Shown: positions 15,539 through 25,956, counted from the stretch's first letter. The stretch is DNA of 34,088 nucleotides from an uncultured Bacteroides sp. (GCA_902168085.1 CABHOP010000075.1:1-34088); one strand, 5' to 3'. A program made the numbers and translations. The notes: generated by a model not told the origin, from the sequence alone.

Positions 15539-15570
15539 TTGCTTCTACTGAATTTCATATCGTATCTTTG
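15539..15570 (+). promoter_or_regulatory. Promoter of accD-smpB
   Basis: TTG at 15539-15541 and TATCTTTG at 15563-15570 are separated by 21 bases, fitting the Bacteroidota pattern. The predicted leader is about 55 bases. Confidence 0.65.
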
Positions 15571-15632
15571 ATGGCTGTTTACAAAAAAAGGGATAACCCT
15601 TTACAGTATATCTATAACTAATATAGCTGACT

Positions 15633-16493
15633 ATGTCATCAACCTGGTTTCGTCGTATTAAGAAAGGAATTTTAACCAGCACGAACGAGAAGAAGGAAGC
15701 GCCGGACGGAATATGGCATAAATGCCCTGAGTGCAAAACCACCACTACGGTGCAGGAACTGGAGGAGCATTATTATGTATGCCCCAAGTGTAATTACCAC
15801 AACCGCATCAATTCAGAAGAATACTTCAACATACTTTTTGATGAAGAGTATGATGTTCAACTGCTTTTTGAAAATATAGCACCTAAAGATAAACTGGGCT
15901 TTGTAGACCTGAAGCCATACGATGCACGCCTCAGGGATGCGCAACGCAGCACAGGCCTGAAAGATGCTATGACGGTAGGGGTAGGTAAAATGAATGGTAA
16001 CAACCTGGTAATAGCCTGTATGAACTTTAATTTCATAGGTGGCTCTATGGGTAGTGTAGTAGGTGAAAAAATATCTCGCGGTATCGATTATGCCATACAG
16101 CACAAAATGCCGTTCATGATCATCTCCAAATCGGGTGGTGCGCGTATGATGGAAAGTGCCTTCTCGCTGATGCAGATGGCTAAAACATCGGCAAAGCTGA
16201 CACAACTGGCAAAGGCACAACTGCCATATATATCGCTGATGACAGACCCTACTACAGGTGGTGTTACCGCATCTTACGCCATGCTGGGCGATATAAATAT
16301 AGCAGAGCCTAAAGCACTGATAGGTTTTGCAGGCCCACGTGTTATTAAAGAAACCATCAAGAAAGACCTGCCGCCGGGCTTCCAGCGTTCAGAGTTCCTG
16401 CTCGACCATGGTTTCCTCGATTTTATAGTACAACGTCAGAACCTGAAAGAAAAACTGACCAACGTAATAGAATGGTATATGAAAGGGAAGTAA
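15633..16493 (+). CDS. accD: Acetyl-CoA carboxylase carboxyltransferase, beta subunit
   Basis: This is a 286-residue protein. An N-terminal four-cysteine zinc ribbon (C31, C34, C50, C53) is followed by the crotonase-like carboxyltransferase domain, with the SGGARMMES and [17 protein letters not shown] regions intact. With AccA it transfers carboxyl from biotin to acetyl-CoA, the first step of fatty acid synthesis. ATG start at 15633. smpB follows within about 30 bases in the same frame, so the two are probably co-transcribed. Confidence 0.96.
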   Translation: MSSTWFRRIKKGILTSTNEKKEAPDGIWHKCPECKTTTTVQELEEHYYVCPKCNYHNRINSEEYFNILFDEEYDVQLLFENIAPKDKLGFVDLKPYDARLRDAQRSTGLKDAMTVGVGKMNGNNLVIACMNFNFIGGSMGSVVGEKISRGIDYAIQHKMPFMIISKSGGARMMESAFSLMQMAKTSAKLTQLAKAQLPYISLMTDPTTGGVTASYAMLGDINIAEPKALIGFAGPRVIKETIKKDLPPGFQRSEFLLDHGFLDFIVQRQNLKEKLTNVIEWYMKGK

Positions 16494-16526
16494 TTTCCCT
16501 TTTTGTTATTTAGAATACACACCACA

Positions 16527-16976
16527 TTGGCTAACGAAAAAGTCTACATAAAGAACCGCCCCGCAACATTTGAATATGCCATTGAAGACAGGCTTACAGC
16601 CGGTATTATGCTTACCGGTTCCGAAATAAAATCGGTACGCAACAGCAAGGTCAGCTTCAATGATAGTTACTGTTTCTTTCATAAAGGCGAACTTTGGATA
16701 AAAAGCCTGCACATAGCCCAATACGTTAATGCCGGATATGCCGGCCACGACCCGGTGCGTGAGCGCAAACTGCTGCTCAATAAACGGGAGCTACGCAAGT
16801 GGGAAACAAAGATGAAGGAGAAGGGCTTTACCATAGTGCCCTTAGCTATGTTCATCAATGAGAATGGCTATGCTAAGGTAGAACTGGGACTGGGTAAGGG
16901 TAAAAAGCTGCATGATAAACGCGAAACCATCAAATCGCGCGATGCAGATAGGGAAATGAAACGCTTCCTGAAATAA
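16527..16976 (+). CDS. smpB: SsrA-binding protein SmpB
   Basis: This is a 149-residue OB-fold protein from TTG 16527 (MANEKVYIKNRPATFEY). The signature LTGSEIKSVRNSKVSFNDSY and the basic tail (DKRETIKSRDADREMKRFLK) are present. It delivers tmRNA to stalled ribosomes. There is no ATG between the accD stop and the conserved region. TTG at 16503 or 16527 are the only reasonable starts, and the second gives normal family length. The tmRNA gene itself is not in this window. Confidence 0.93.
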   Translation: MANEKVYIKNRPATFEYAIEDRLTAGIMLTGSEIKSVRNSKVSFNDSYCFFHKGELWIKSLHIAQYVNAGYAGHDPVRERKLLLNKRELRKWETKMKEKGFTIVPLAMFINENGYAKVELGLGKGKKLHDKRETIKSRDADREMKRFLK

Positions 16977-16992
16977 CCAGAGATAAATACTT

Positions 16993-17027
16993 GAAAAAAA
17001 AGAGTCGGTTGCTATTCAACCGACTCT
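16993..17027 (-). terminator. Terminator shared by saccharopine dehydrogenase (-) and smpB (+)
   Basis: A perfect 11-bp stem, AGAGTCGGTTG / CAACCGACTCT, with a 5-base loop. On the minus strand it is followed by eight T; on the plus strand by only three. The dehydrogenase's stop codon (17012-17014) lies in the loop, so the hairpin starts inside its coding sequence. Confidence 0.9.
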
Positions 17028-18343
17028 TTAAATGTAATACCATAATGGTTTAACTCTGTCATTACCGGCCTGTATACAGAAGGCATATTGGGAATGTGGA
17101 CCCCTATGGGTGGATTTAATTTTTGAGTCAGTACCAGCTTGGTAAGCACTGCCATTGGCAAGCCTACAGTTTTAGCCATGGCCGAGTGGTCCATACTTTC
17201 CCCCTCTATTACCATGCCGCTGGTTAGCTTTATCTTCTTGCCTTTGTGCATGTATTCTACCTCGTGTACCATCACCACCATGTCTTTATCGCGAGGCTTC
17301 ATCTCCCATTTTTCCAGCAATAGCCCCAACAATATATCGGCAGAAGAATTGTATTCTTTACGTATAGGTATAGGTTCAAACAGGTCGAGCGATGCCAGCA
17401 TACTGATAATTTTATCATCAGCATCTACATTCAGCTTTTCAGCCACATGCTCCTTCAGCGATTTTGTGCTTGGGGCATAACCTGTTTTTTTTGCTACCCA
17501 GCTTTCATATGTTTCTCCCTTCGAGCTGAAACCATCTTCCTGGCTATTGAGCCCCAGGTCTATAATAGCCTGCCAGCCCTTGCAAAACACAGGGTGCCTC
17601 AACGTAGCCCTCAGGAAGGTTTTTATTTCCGGTACCTCGTATTGGTCCAGGTATTTCAGCGAATCGCGGTTGGGGTAGTAGGCCAGTGTGCCCAGGTCAT
17701 CTACCTTCAGCTTTTTGCAATTCTCAAATATTTCTTCATAGGGCACCGTTACTTCTTTGCCGTTCAGCAAGTACTGTGCGCCACCCAATCCCGCAGTGAT
17801 GATGTTCTTGGGGTTCCAGGTAAATTTATAATGCCATGGATTGTCATCCGAAACCGGTGATATCAATCCGCCGCAATAAGATTTGAATGAAGTAATGGTA
17901 GCCGCTACACGCTGTATGCTGTGGATGATCTGGTTGGCCGTCATATGGTCTATGCCGGGGTCCAGTCCCATTTCACACATAAACATCAGTCCAGCCTCTT
18001 TCACGGCTTTATCCATCTCTTTCAGTTCCGGCGATACATAAGAAGATGTAATAAGATTTTTCTTATATTTAAGGCAATCTTTAGCAAGATGAATGTGAAG
18101 ATGAGGAGGCATCAGCGATACTACAATATCAGCACGTTCTACCAGTGGTTCACGCTGTTTTGCACTCGTAATGTCTATTACAGCCGCTTCTGCATATGGG
18201 CTGTCGTTTGTTTTGTCTGCTATCGCTTCTTTGCTACCGTCAGCAACTATTACTTTCCACTTATATTTAGGGGCTTGGGAAAGTAGATATTCGATCAGGT
18301 ATATTGAAGATTTACCGGCACCTGCCACCAGTATTGTCTGCAT
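17012..18343 (-). CDS. Saccharopine dehydrogenase family oxidoreductase
   Basis: This is a 443-residue protein. It has an N-terminal NAD(P) Rossmann motif, VAGAGKSS (residues 6-13), then VVSLMPPHLHIHLAKDCL and GLDPGIDHMTANQ, which are characteristic of the glutamate-forming saccharopine reductase group (LYS9-like). The length fits a single-domain bacterial enzyme. It may act in lysine breakdown or a related amino-acid step; no partner gene is nearby. ATG start at 18341-18343, supported by a good promoter 33 bases upstream. The C-terminal codons double as one arm of the terminator. Confidence 0.85.
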   Translation of the reverse strand: MQTILVAGAGKSSIYLIEYLLSQAPKYKWKVIVADGSKEAIADKTNDSPYAEAAVIDITSAKQREPLVERADIVVSLMPPHLHIHLAKDCLKYKKNLITSSYVSPELKEMDKAVKEAGLMFMCEMGLDPGIDHMTANQIIHSIQRVAATITSFKSYCGGLISPVSDDNPWHYKFTWNPKNIITAGLGGAQYLLNGKEVTVPYEEIFENCKKLKVDDLGTLAYYPNRDSLKYLDQYEVPEIKTFLRATLRHPVFCKGWQAIIDLGLNSQEDGFSSKGETYESWVAKKTGYAPSTKSLKEHVAEKLNVDADDKIISMLASLDLFEPIPIRKEYNSSADILLGLLLEKWEMKPRDKDMVVMVHEVEYMHKGKKIKLTSGMVIEGESMDHSAMAKTVGLPMAVLTKLVLTQKLNPPIGVHIPNMPSVYRPVMTELNHYGITFKESVE

Positions 18344-18375
18344 AATAACCCTTAGAAAAAGTGTAATTTAAAGTC

Positions 18376-18407
18376 CAAAAGTAAAGGTATTATTCTGTAC
18401 CTGCAAA
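18376..18407 (-). promoter_or_regulatory. Promoter of the saccharopine dehydrogenase gene
   Basis: On the minus strand, TTTG (18407-18404) and TACTTTTG (18383-18376) are separated by 20 bases, a full match to TTTG-N19-21-TAnnTTTG. The leader would be about 25 bases. Confidence 0.75.
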
Positions 18408-18456
18408 TAGATTTAAAGTTTTTTTTATAATAATATAACCTAATTATCAGTAAATT

Positions 18457-18888
18457 ATGTCTGCTATTTGGAAATCATATGGGGCTACACTGGCTGATTT
18501 GAATCAATTGAGTAAAGGTACTATGGCTGAAGTGTTAGGCATCACTTTCACGGAAATAGGTGCTAATTACCTGAAAGCCAGCATGCCTGTAGATAACAGA
18601 ACCCGTCAGCCATATGGGTTGCTGCATGGCGGTGCTTCTGCGGCTTTGGCCGAAACGATAGGAAGTGTTGCTTCTTCGCTTTGTATAGATACGGAAAAAC
18701 AAATATGCGTTGGGATAGAGATAAACTGCAACCATATTCGTGGTAAAAAAGACGGCCTGGTAACAGCCACTGCCGAAGCCCTGCACATTGGCAGCACTAC
18801 GCATGTGTGGGATATTAAGATACGCGACGAACGTGAAAAACTGGTATGTGTCAGCAGGCTTACAGTAGCTATACTTAAAAAGCCATAG
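18457..18888 (+). CDS. Hotdog-fold acyl-CoA thioesterase, MenI/YdiI-EntH type
   Basis: This is a 143-residue single hotdog domain. The segment MPVDNRTRQPYGLLHGG (to residue 59) followed by ASAALAE with E66 closely parallels E. coli YdiI/MenI, where this glutamate is catalytic. YdiI hydrolyses 1,4-dihydroxy-2-naphthoyl-CoA in menaquinone synthesis and other aryl/acyl-CoAs. A menaquinone role is plausible in Bacteroidota, but no men genes are nearby, so the substrate is uncertain. ATG start at 18457. It converges with the membrane glycosyltransferase gene, eight bases between stop codons and no obvious terminator. Confidence 0.85.
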   Translation: MSAIWKSYGATLADLNQLSKGTMAEVLGITFTEIGANYLKASMPVDNRTRQPYGLLHGGASAALAETIGSVASSLCIDTEKQICVGIEINCNHIRGKKDGLVTATAEALHIGSTTHVWDIKIRDEREKLVCVSRLTVAILKKP

Positions 18889-18896
18889 ATTCTATG

Positions 18897-20420
18897 CTAT
18901 TTCAATTTGGATACCCTGAGTATAGGGCTGTTCATAACGGTGATCTCGAAACTTTTAATGTCGTATTGATAAGGTGAGGTCCTAAAGTTTTGCAAGTTAT
19001 AATCCAGTAAACTGCCCTCCTCTGTTACGATAAACCGCTTTCGGATATCAGGAGGTAAACAATCTACATTGCTGCGCAGCGGTATATTATAATTTACATA
19101 AATACTATCTCTGTTATCGTTTGCAGCTATCCATTCCAGGCCGGCTTTATAAGAGTGGCCCCAGTAATCCAGTTCAAAGTGCTGCATCAGGTAGCCAGGT
19201 TTCCTAGATATCAGCTCGTTAAAATAAATATTCTGGTAAGGGTGCCATCTTACAAAAAAAATGATGACCAGTATAAGTTGTGCGGCGTATAAAACCAATG
19301 CAGGCCATTTAATTCGTGTCTGCCATATTTTGTACAATGCTAATGAAGCAAGCAATATAAAAGCAGGGTAGATGAAATAAAGGTGCCTCCAATCATCATA
19401 CAGCACAGAGTTCAGCACAATGACCATTGCCACAGGTGCAGCAAAACAGAATAAATACAGCAGGTAATTTTTATACCGGCTATGGTCTAACATTTTTAAA
19501 CGCTTAGTAACTATAAGTGATAACACATATACTACGCCTCCAAAGCCCGTTAGCAACCATATCAGCGGCACCGTAATGCTAAACCATTCAGGTATATAAT
19601 ACCACGGCAGTTGTAATGCGCTGATAACCGTTCCATTTAGCAATACATGTCCTTCCCACCTGAATTTAGAAAATGTTGTAAATGCCTCTATCAGGTTATT
19701 TACAGGGTCTTTCCACAAGTATGGCCAGCAAATGTACATTGTAAGCACACAACCTATAGTCAGCAGCAAAGCATTGAAAAGTATGGTTTTAACCCTGCGC
19801 TTTTCTATGATGGCTTTAATAAAATCGTATAGCAGGAATATATATAATGGGCCCGTGATGATCACATTCATTAAACGGATGCTGATGGCGTATCCCACGC
19901 AGATACCTAATAACAGGTAAGCTGCAGGCCTTTGTTTTTCAAATGCCCTTGCAGACAGGTAAAAACATAATAGCAAAGTAGATAATGAGGGAATATCCTT
20001 AGTGTTATAAAAAGTATGGGGGTAAATACGGGGTTCTAATACCAACATGATAAATGTAAAACAGGCAATCCATTGGTTTTGGAAAAGCCGCAGGGATAAG
20101 AGATAACCCACAAACATGCATAGTAAGAAGAAAAGATGGGTCACCAGGTGTCGCATTATGAATATATCATGATTATCAGTCAGCTTTAATACCCGCTCCA
20201 GGATAATCAATGGTAATTCAAAGCCTACACCATATTCCTTATCGAAAAATGTTTCAAGTTCATTGTCATTATGAAAAACATAGTTGTAGTTAATGGTACC
20301 TATGCGGTGTTGTGCAAATTCATCGTAGCTGATGCCGTAATCCTTATGAAGAAATAAGCCTAGTGCAATAAAAAAAAGTAGCAATAGGATGCCCGGCCAC
20401 TTACTTATATTAGTTTTCAT
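18897..20420 (-). CDS. Integral membrane glycosyltransferase-like protein (GT-C fold, GT39-like)
   Basis: This is a 507-residue protein with an N-terminal helix, then the acidic motif GISYDEF (D33, E34) in the first outer loop and a second motif FYNTKDIPS (D142). Many further hydrophobic segments follow. This is the layout of GT-C polyprenyl-phosphate-sugar transferases such as those of PMT type. A soluble C-terminal part of about 110 residues likely faces the periplasm. Substrate and acceptor are unknown. ATG start at 20418-20420, divergent from gyrA. Confidence 0.7.
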   Translation of the reverse strand: MKTNISKWPGILLLLFFIALGLFLHKDYGISYDEFAQHRIGTINYNYVFHNDNELETFFDKEYGVGFELPLIILERVLKLTDNHDIFIMRHLVTHLFFLLCMFVGYLLSLRLFQNQWIACFTFIMLVLEPRIYPHTFYNTKDIPSLSTLLLCFYLSARAFEKQRPAAYLLLGICVGYAISIRLMNVIITGPLYIFLLYDFIKAIIEKRRVKTILFNALLLTIGCVLTMYICWPYLWKDPVNNLIEAFTTFSKFRWEGHVLLNGTVISALQLPWYYIPEWFSITVPLIWLLTGFGGVVYVLSLIVTKRLKMLDHSRYKNYLLYLFCFAAPVAMVIVLNSVLYDDWRHLYFIYPAFILLASLALYKIWQTRIKWPALVLYAAQLILVIIFFVRWHPYQNIYFNELISRKPGYLMQHFELDYWGHSYKAGLEWIAANDNRDSIYVNYNIPLRSNVDCLPPDIRKRFIVTEEGSLLDYNLQNFRTSPYQYDIKSFEITVMNSPILRVSKLK

Positions 20421-20543
20421 TTACTAGTGTCGCTGTGTATTGCTATCTGCTTAAAACTGGTTTTCAGACGATGTTATTATGGACTGTAATGATAGATAAA
20501 TTTATCGTCATTTTGAATGTTAAAAAACGGTGGATTACTTAAA

Positions 20544-20557
20544 TATATTGCAATATA
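20544..20557. promoter_or_regulatory. Perfect 14-bp palindrome upstream of gyrA
   Basis: TATATTGCAATATA is a perfect inverted repeat lying 27 bases before the gyrA -7 box, in the divergent region with the glycosyltransferase gene. It could be an operator, but such AT-rich palindromes also arise by chance. Confidence 0.3.
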
Positions 20558-20583
20558 AAGGCATAAACCCTAAGGGAATTGAT

Positions 20584-20591
20584 TATATTTG
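20584..20591 (+). promoter_or_regulatory. Candidate -7 box of gyrA
   Basis: TATATTTG fits TAnnTTTG; no TTTG partner is seen at the normal distance. It overlaps the TTG at 20589, so that codon is unlikely to be the gyrA start. Confidence 0.5.
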
Positions 20592-20615
20592 CTGTTCTAT
20601 TTTCAATACCCATTT

Positions 20616-23270
20616 ATGGATCAAAACAACCAGGATTTAACACCACAAGACGACGCGTCCAACGAATCGAACAAGATCATCCAGGTTAATATTGAAGAAC
20701 AAATGAAGACCGCCTATATCGACTATTCTATGTCGGTAATAGTAGGGCGTGCACTGCCTGATGTTCGCGATGGTTTAAAACCTGTACACCGCCGTGTATT
20801 ATTTGCTATGCACGAGCTGGGTGTTAACTATAATAAGCCTTATAAGAAGTCTGCCCGTATCGTGGGTGAGGTGCTGGGTAAATACCACCCTCACGGCGAT
20901 AGTTCGGTATATGATGCCATGGTGCGTATGGCCCAGCCATGGAGCATGCGCTACATGCTGGTAGATGGCCAGGGTAACTATGGCTCTCAGGATGGCGATG
21001 GCCCGGCGGCTATGCGTTATACGGAAGCCCGCCTGCAACGTCTGGCAGAGGGTATGATGGAAGACCTGGATAAAGAGACCGTTGATTTCTCGCTGAACTT
21101 CGATGACTCGCTGCAGGAGCCTACCGTTATGCCTACGCGTATTCCTCAATTGCTGCTGAATGGCTCATCGGGTATTGCCGTAGGTATGGCTACCAATATG
21201 ATGCCGCACAACCTGAACGAGGTGGTAGATGGCTGTATCGCTTACATTGAGAATAATGAAATAACGATAGACGAGCTGATGAAGCACGTCAAAGCGCCTG
21301 ATTTTCCTACCGGTGGTATCATTTATGGTATCGATGGTATCAAAGCAGGTATGCACACAGGCCGTGGCAGGGTAGTGCTGCGTGGCCGTGTAAATGTGGA
21401 AACTACAAAAACAGGCAGGGAACAGATAGTAATCAGCGAAGTGCCTTACCAGGTAAGCCGCGATGCCCTGGCAGAAAAGATAGGCTATCTTGTAAATAAC
21501 AAGATCATCGAGGGTATTACCCACGTAGCCAACGAATCGAATAAAGACGGTACCCGTATCGTAGTAGAAATACGCCGCGATGCCGTAGCGCAGGTTATCA
21601 TCAATCAACTGTACAAGTATAGCGAGCTGCAAACCTCATACGGTATCAACAACGTAGCGCTGGTAGGTGGCCGCCCTAAAATACTGAACCTGAAAGACCT
21701 TATTTCAGAGTTCGTACACTTCCGCCACGAGGTAGTAGTACGCCGTACACAGTTTGAATTGCGTGAGGCTGAAAAACGTGCACACATCTTAGAAGGCTAC
21801 CTCATAGCACTCGACCACCTGGACGAGGTGATATCGCTGATACGCAACTCGGTAAATCCGGAAGAGGCTAAGAACGGCTTGATAGAGAAATTCGGCATGA
21901 CCGAGATACAGGCAAAAGCCGTGCTGGAACTGCGCTTGCAGAGGTTGACAGGTATGGAGCGCGATAAGATACGTGAAGAACATGCCGAGCTGATGCAACA
22001 GATAGCACACCTGAAAGAGATATTGGCAAATGAAGGCATGCGCTACCAGATCATCAAAGATGAGCTGCTGGATGTTAAAAAGAAATTTGGCGATGACCGT
22101 AAGTCAGAGATACAATACCTGGCTAACGAAATGCGTATAGAAGACCTGATAGAAGAGGAAGATGTGGTAATTACCGTATCGCACCTGGGCTACATCAAAC
22201 GCACATCTGCCGCCGAATACCGTGCACAGCGCCGTGGTGGCCGCGGTGCTATGGGGGGCCGCACACGCGATGAAGATTATATCGAGCACCTGTTCATTGC
22301 CTCTACGCACCATACGCTCATGTTCTTTACTGAAAAAGGACGTTGCTACTGGCTGAAGGTATACGAGATACCGGAGGCAGACAGGAATGCGAAAGGCCGC
22401 GCTATCCAAAACTTGATACAACTGCCGCCGGACGATAAGATACGTACGGTGATAGACATACCAAACCTGGAGGATAAAGACTACATCCTGAAGCACAACA
22501 TCGTATTGTGTACTAAGCAGGGTATCATTAAGAAAACCTCGCTGGAAGATTTCAGCCGTCCGCGCCAGAATGGTGTGAATGCGATAACCATACAGGAGGG
22601 CGACCAACTGCTGGATGTATCGCTGACAGATGGGGAAAGCTATATCATGATGGCCATACGCAGTGGCCGTGCTATTTGCTTCGAAGAAACTAAAGTACGT
22701 ACTACTGGCCGTGGCGCGATAGGTGTATTTGGCATAGAGCTGGATGAGAGCAACGATGAGGTAATAGGTATGATATGCCTGCCTAAACAAGATATATCTA
22801 AACAAATACTGGTGGTTTCTGAAAAGGGTTTAGGTAAACGTACACCGTTCCTCGAGCTTTTGGATGATACTGCTACTGAAGAAGATAAGGCAAAAGCCAT
22901 TCACCTGAAAGATGCAGATGGTAATGAAATGTTGTACCAGCTGTCTTACCGTATCACCAATCGGGGTGGTAAGGGTGTAAGGACCATCAACATTACCGAA
23001 AAAACAGGTGCACTGGTGGGGCTGCTGGCAGTTGAAAAAAGCGATGACCTGATGATAACCTGCAAATCAGGTATTACTATCCGTATGAAGGTAGAAAACA
23101 TCCGCGAAGCCGGCCGTGCTACACAAGGTGTTAGGTTGATAAACCTGGATGAGGGTGATGAAATAGCAGCCATAGCGCGTATTGAAGAACAGGAAGAAAA
23201 TGCAGAAGGTGCTGAAGATACTGCCGCTGAAAACAGCAGTGAAGGCGAAACAGCACCAACAGTAGAATAA
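20616..23270 (+). CDS. gyrA: DNA gyrase subunit A
   Basis: This is an 884-residue protein from ATG 20616 ([11 protein letters not shown]). The breakage-reunion core has [20 protein letters not shown] and the active-site tyrosine in [10 protein letters not shown]. The C-terminal beta-pinwheel carries the GyrA box QRRGGRG, which separates it from ParC. The positions equivalent to E. coli Ser83 and Asp87 are Ser and Asp, the quinolone-sensitive state. The acidic tail ([16 protein letters not shown]) is common in Bacteroidota. A strong terminator follows; gyrB is not adjacent. Confidence 0.96.
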   Translation: MDQNNQDLTPQDDASNESNKIIQVNIEEQMKTAYIDYSMSVIVGRALPDVRDGLKPVHRRVLFAMHELGVNYNKPYKKSARIVGEVLGKYHPHGDSSVYDAMVRMAQPWSMRYMLVDGQGNYGSQDGDGPAAMRYTEARLQRLAEGMMEDLDKETVDFSLNFDDSLQEPTVMPTRIPQLLLNGSSGIAVGMATNMMPHNLNEVVDGCIAYIENNEITIDELMKHVKAPDFPTGGIIYGIDGIKAGMHTGRGRVVLRGRVNVETTKTGREQIVISEVPYQVSRDALAEKIGYLVNNKIIEGITHVANESNKDGTRIVVEIRRDAVAQVIINQLYKYSELQTSYGINNVALVGGRPKILNLKDLISEFVHFRHEVVVRRTQFELREAEKRAHILEGYLIALDHLDEVISLIRNSVNPEEAKNGLIEKFGMTEIQAKAVLELRLQRLTGMERDKIREEHAELMQQIAHLKEILANEGMRYQIIKDELLDVKKKFGDDRKSEIQYLANEMRIEDLIEEEDVVITVSHLGYIKRTSAAEYRAQRRGGRGAMGGRTRDEDYIEHLFIASTHHTLMFFTEKGRCYWLKVYEIPEADRNAKGRAIQNLIQLPPDDKIRTVIDIPNLEDKDYILKHNIVLCTKQGIIKKTSLEDFSRPRQNGVNAITIQEGDQLLDVSLTDGESYIMMAIRSGRAICFEETKVRTTGRGAIGVFGIELDESNDEVIGMICLPKQDISKQILVVSEKGLGKRTPFLELLDDTATEEDKAKAIHLKDADGNEMLYQLSYRITNRGGKGVRTINITEKTGALVGLLAVEKSDDLMITCKSGITIRMKVENIREAGRATQGVRLINLDEGDEIAAIARIEEQEENAEGAEDTAAENSSEGETAPTVE

Positions 23271-23303
23271 TATTTGTAATATTAATGCAATATTAACTTA
23301 CCA

Positions 23304-23341
23304 AACACCCGTCTATTCGCAATAAACGGGTGTTTTCTTTT
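23304..23341 (+). terminator. Intrinsic terminator of gyrA
   Basis: A 9-bp perfect stem AACACCCGT / ACGGGTGTT (23304-23312 with 23326-23334) is followed by TTCTTTTT. It lies 33 bases after the gyrA stop. Confidence 0.9.
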
Positions 23342-23388
23342 TAATTTAGCAACCGATTTCAATAAGGACAATTTTCAAAAACAACAGG

Positions 23389-24690
23389 ATGAAAAAAGCG
23401 AGTTTAGTTACAGCCATTTTAGCTATTAGCTTTTCAGCAATGGCACAAAAGCAGAATATTCAAACTGCCAGCAACTATCTTAAAGATAAAGATTACGAAA
23501 AAGCCATTGAATACATCAACATGGCTACAAACGACCCTTCTACAAAGGACAATGCAAAAGCATGGTATGTAAAAGGGAATATATATATGGATATGCAGCA
23601 AGACCCTGCTAAAAAAGATAAGAAACCTTATCGTGAAGCTGTTGCTGCATATAAAAAGGTAACGGAGCTGGATGCAAAGTATGAGAGGGAGAATGTAGAT
23701 AATGGTCTGTTGCTGTCTGCTTTCAATTTCTATAACGATGCGGTTGTAGAGTACAATGCAAAAAAATATGATGATGCATATGCATTGGCTAAAAGCACGG
23801 TAGACATTCGCAATATAGATGGTGGCAAACGTTTTGCAGGCCGCAAGCAGTTTGACACAATTGCAGCCCAGGCACAAACCATCCAGGCTTTCAGCGCTTA
23901 CTACAATAAAAAGTACGACGAAGCACTGCCTGTATTGCAAGCCCTGAAATCAGGCCCGATACCTGCCGGTGAAAACATTTACCTGATACTTTCAGACATT
24001 TATAAAGTACAGAATAAAGATGCTGAAATGCTGGCTGTGCTGGAAGAGGCAAAGGCAAAATTTCCTGAAAGTCAAAATGTTAGAAACGAAGAATTGAACT
24101 ATTACATTAAAAGTGGCAAGCAGGATATCCTGATAAAAAAACTAGAAGATGCCGTAGCAAAAGACCCTAATAATGCAGAAATATTGTTCAACCTCGCAAA
24201 TGGCTATATGGGCCTTGCTTTTCCTAAAGATGCCAGCGGTAAAGAACTTCCTAAGCCTGCCAACTTTGCAGAACTTATCAGCAAAACAGAAGCTACATAC
24301 ACTACTGCTTTGAAGATAGACCCGAATAATGCAGGCTATAATTACAATATGGGTGCGTTCTATTACAACCAGGCTACCGACCTGAACAAGCAAATGAACG
24401 ATGCTGCCGACCTGATGGATAAAACCAAAGTAGCAGCAGAAAAAAAGAAATACGAAGACAAATATGAAGCGCTGAAAAAAGAGCGTGATGTAATATTTGG
24501 TAAGGCCATGCCTTATCTCGACAAAACAGTTCAGATACTGGACCCTAAAGTAGGCAACATGAGTGCAGATGATAAATTCTCTTACCAGTCTGCATTGGTG
24601 GCTATGAGGGAGATATATGCCCGCCAAAACAATATGGAAAAAGCCAGCGCATTGAAAAAGAAGCTGGATGAAAGCCGGACTAAGAAATAG
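23389..24690 (+). CDS. Secreted tetratricopeptide-repeat protein
   Basis: This is a 433-residue protein with a signal peptide ending about residue 19 (ISFSAMA). TPR-like helical pairs follow (residues about 25-75, 80-125, 160-230 and 240-330). A highly charged Lys/Glu stretch around 345-375 may form a coiled coil. Such proteins in Bacteroidota are periplasmic scaffolds of unknown detail. ATG start at 23389. It has its own gap on both sides, so it is probably monocistronic. Confidence 0.8.
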   Translation: MKKASLVTAILAISFSAMAQKQNIQTASNYLKDKDYEKAIEYINMATNDPSTKDNAKAWYVKGNIYMDMQQDPAKKDKKPYREAVAAYKKVTELDAKYERENVDNGLLLSAFNFYNDAVVEYNAKKYDDAYALAKSTVDIRNIDGGKRFAGRKQFDTIAAQAQTIQAFSAYYNKKYDEALPVLQALKSGPIPAGENIYLILSDIYKVQNKDAEMLAVLEEAKAKFPESQNVRNEELNYYIKSGKQDILIKKLEDAVAKDPNNAEILFNLANGYMGLAFPKDASGKELPKPANFAELISKTEATYTTALKIDPNNAGYNYNMGAFYYNQATDLNKQMNDAADLMDKTKVAAEKKKYEDKYEALKKERDVIFGKAMPYLDKTVQILDPKVGNMSADDKFSYQSALVAMREIYARQNNMEKASALKKKLDESRTKK

Positions 24691-24710
24691 TTTGTTAAAT
24701 TTATATGTGT

Positions 24711-24730
24711 AAAAGGAGCTGCCTTTTATG
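24711..24730 (+). terminator. Weak terminator after the TPR gene
   Basis: AAAAGG / CCTTTT form a 6-bp stem with an AGCTG loop 21 bases after the stop codon, followed by no long T-run. The rest of the 24691-24818 gap shows nothing else I can support. Confidence 0.35.
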
Positions 24731-24818
24731 TTGTAGTAAATATAAAAGTGGTGAATGTGATAAATGTCATCTGCAAATCACTTGGCAATAGCTTAACTTA
24801 GCGAAAATTTTTAAACGA

Positions 24819-25919
24819 TTGTCACAAATTAAAAAACTGGATATTGTTCGTTTCGCTCCCCGGAAAGGTGAGGGTTTCTACGATACACTGAAAAGAAAAG
24901 TAGACGCATACTTTACAGATAATAATATAGACCCGCATGGCAATGCTTCCATGAAGCTGAAGACCGTAGCTATGGTGTCTATGTACCTCATACCATATGC
25001 TGTTATTGTATCAGGCCTGGCTACCAACCTGTGGTTGTTCTATGCTATGTGGCTGGCAATGGGCATCGGTATGACGGGTATCGGTTGTTCCGTAATGCAC
25101 GATTCCAACCACGGTTCTTATTCTGATAACAAATCGCTGAATAAGTATTTGGGCAAGATCATAGCCCTGGTAGGTGGCTACGAGGTAACATGGAAAATAC
25201 AACACAACATCCTTCATCACACTTATACCAACATAGATGGGCTGGATGATGATATAGATGCCGGTATATTCCTGCGTTTTTCCCCGCATTCTAAAAAGTA
25301 TTTCATGCACCGCTACCAGCACTGGTATGCATGGTTCCTGTATGGTTTGCTTACATTACAGTGGGCTACTATTAAAGACTTCAGGCAGGTATATGATTAT
25401 CACAAAAAAGACCTGTTGAAGAAAGAAAAGATAACACTGGGTAAGGCTATGCTGCAGTTGGCTATCTACAAAATATTTTATTATCTCTATATTTTTGTTA
25501 TACCTGTAATGGTTACCGGTATTCCTTTCATGCATGTGTTGTTCGGCTTCCTGTTGATGCATTTTACAGCCGGTTTGCTGTTGTCTTGCATCTTCCAGCT
25601 GGCACACGTAATGGAAGAGTGCGAATTTCCTTTGCCTTCTGATGACAGGAAGATGGAAAATAACTGGGCCGTGCATCAACTGCTGAACACTGCAAACTTT
25701 TCGCCACGCAGTGCTTTGGTAGGCTGGTTTGTTGGTGGCCTCAACCGCCAGATAGAACATCACCTGTTCCCACATATTTGCCATATACACTATAAGAATA
25801 TAGCACGGTTTGTAAAAGAAACGGCCAGAGAATACGGATTGCCGTACCAGGAACAACCCACCTTTGCACATGCACTGGTAAACCACGGCCGCATGTTGCG
25901 TAAACTGGGCCGCGATTAA
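24819..25919 (+). CDS. Membrane fatty acid desaturase (acyl-lipid/acyl-CoA type)
   Basis: This is a 366-residue integral membrane di-iron enzyme. Three histidine boxes are intact: HDSNH (residues 94-98), HNILHH (129-134) and QIEHH (311-315), the last with Gln as in front-end-type desaturases. Hydrophobic segments lie at about 48-90 and 210-260. It introduces double bonds into fatty acyl chains to maintain membrane fluidity. The gene starts at TTG 24819 (MSQIKKLDIVRF); no ATG gives a complete N-terminus. A cold-shock gene follows 74 bases downstream with its own promoter box; both could respond to low temperature, which is an inference. Confidence 0.88.
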   Translation: MSQIKKLDIVRFAPRKGEGFYDTLKRKVDAYFTDNNIDPHGNASMKLKTVAMVSMYLIPYAVIVSGLATNLWLFYAMWLAMGIGMTGIGCSVMHDSNHGSYSDNKSLNKYLGKIIALVGGYEVTWKIQHNILHHTYTNIDGLDDDIDAGIFLRFSPHSKKYFMHRYQHWYAWFLYGLLTLQWATIKDFRQVYDYHKKDLLKKEKITLGKAMLQLAIYKIFYYLYIFVIPVMVTGIPFMHVLFGFLLMHFTAGLLLSCIFQLAHVMEECEFPLPSDDRKMENNWAVHQLLNTANFSPRSALVGWFVGGLNRQIEHHLFPHICHIHYKNIARFVKETAREYGLPYQEQPTFAHALVNHGRMLRKLGRD

Positions 25920-25956
25920 AAATATTTGGATAGCTTTTTTTATTAATGTTAAACAG

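Noticed and set aside
22104-22805. Minus-strand frame of 233 codons within gyrA
   Set aside because: It is a shadow of the gyrA coding sequence.
20616-23270. Possibility that this gene is parC rather than gyrA
   Set aside because: The GyrA box QRRGGRG and the long acidic tail favour gyrA.
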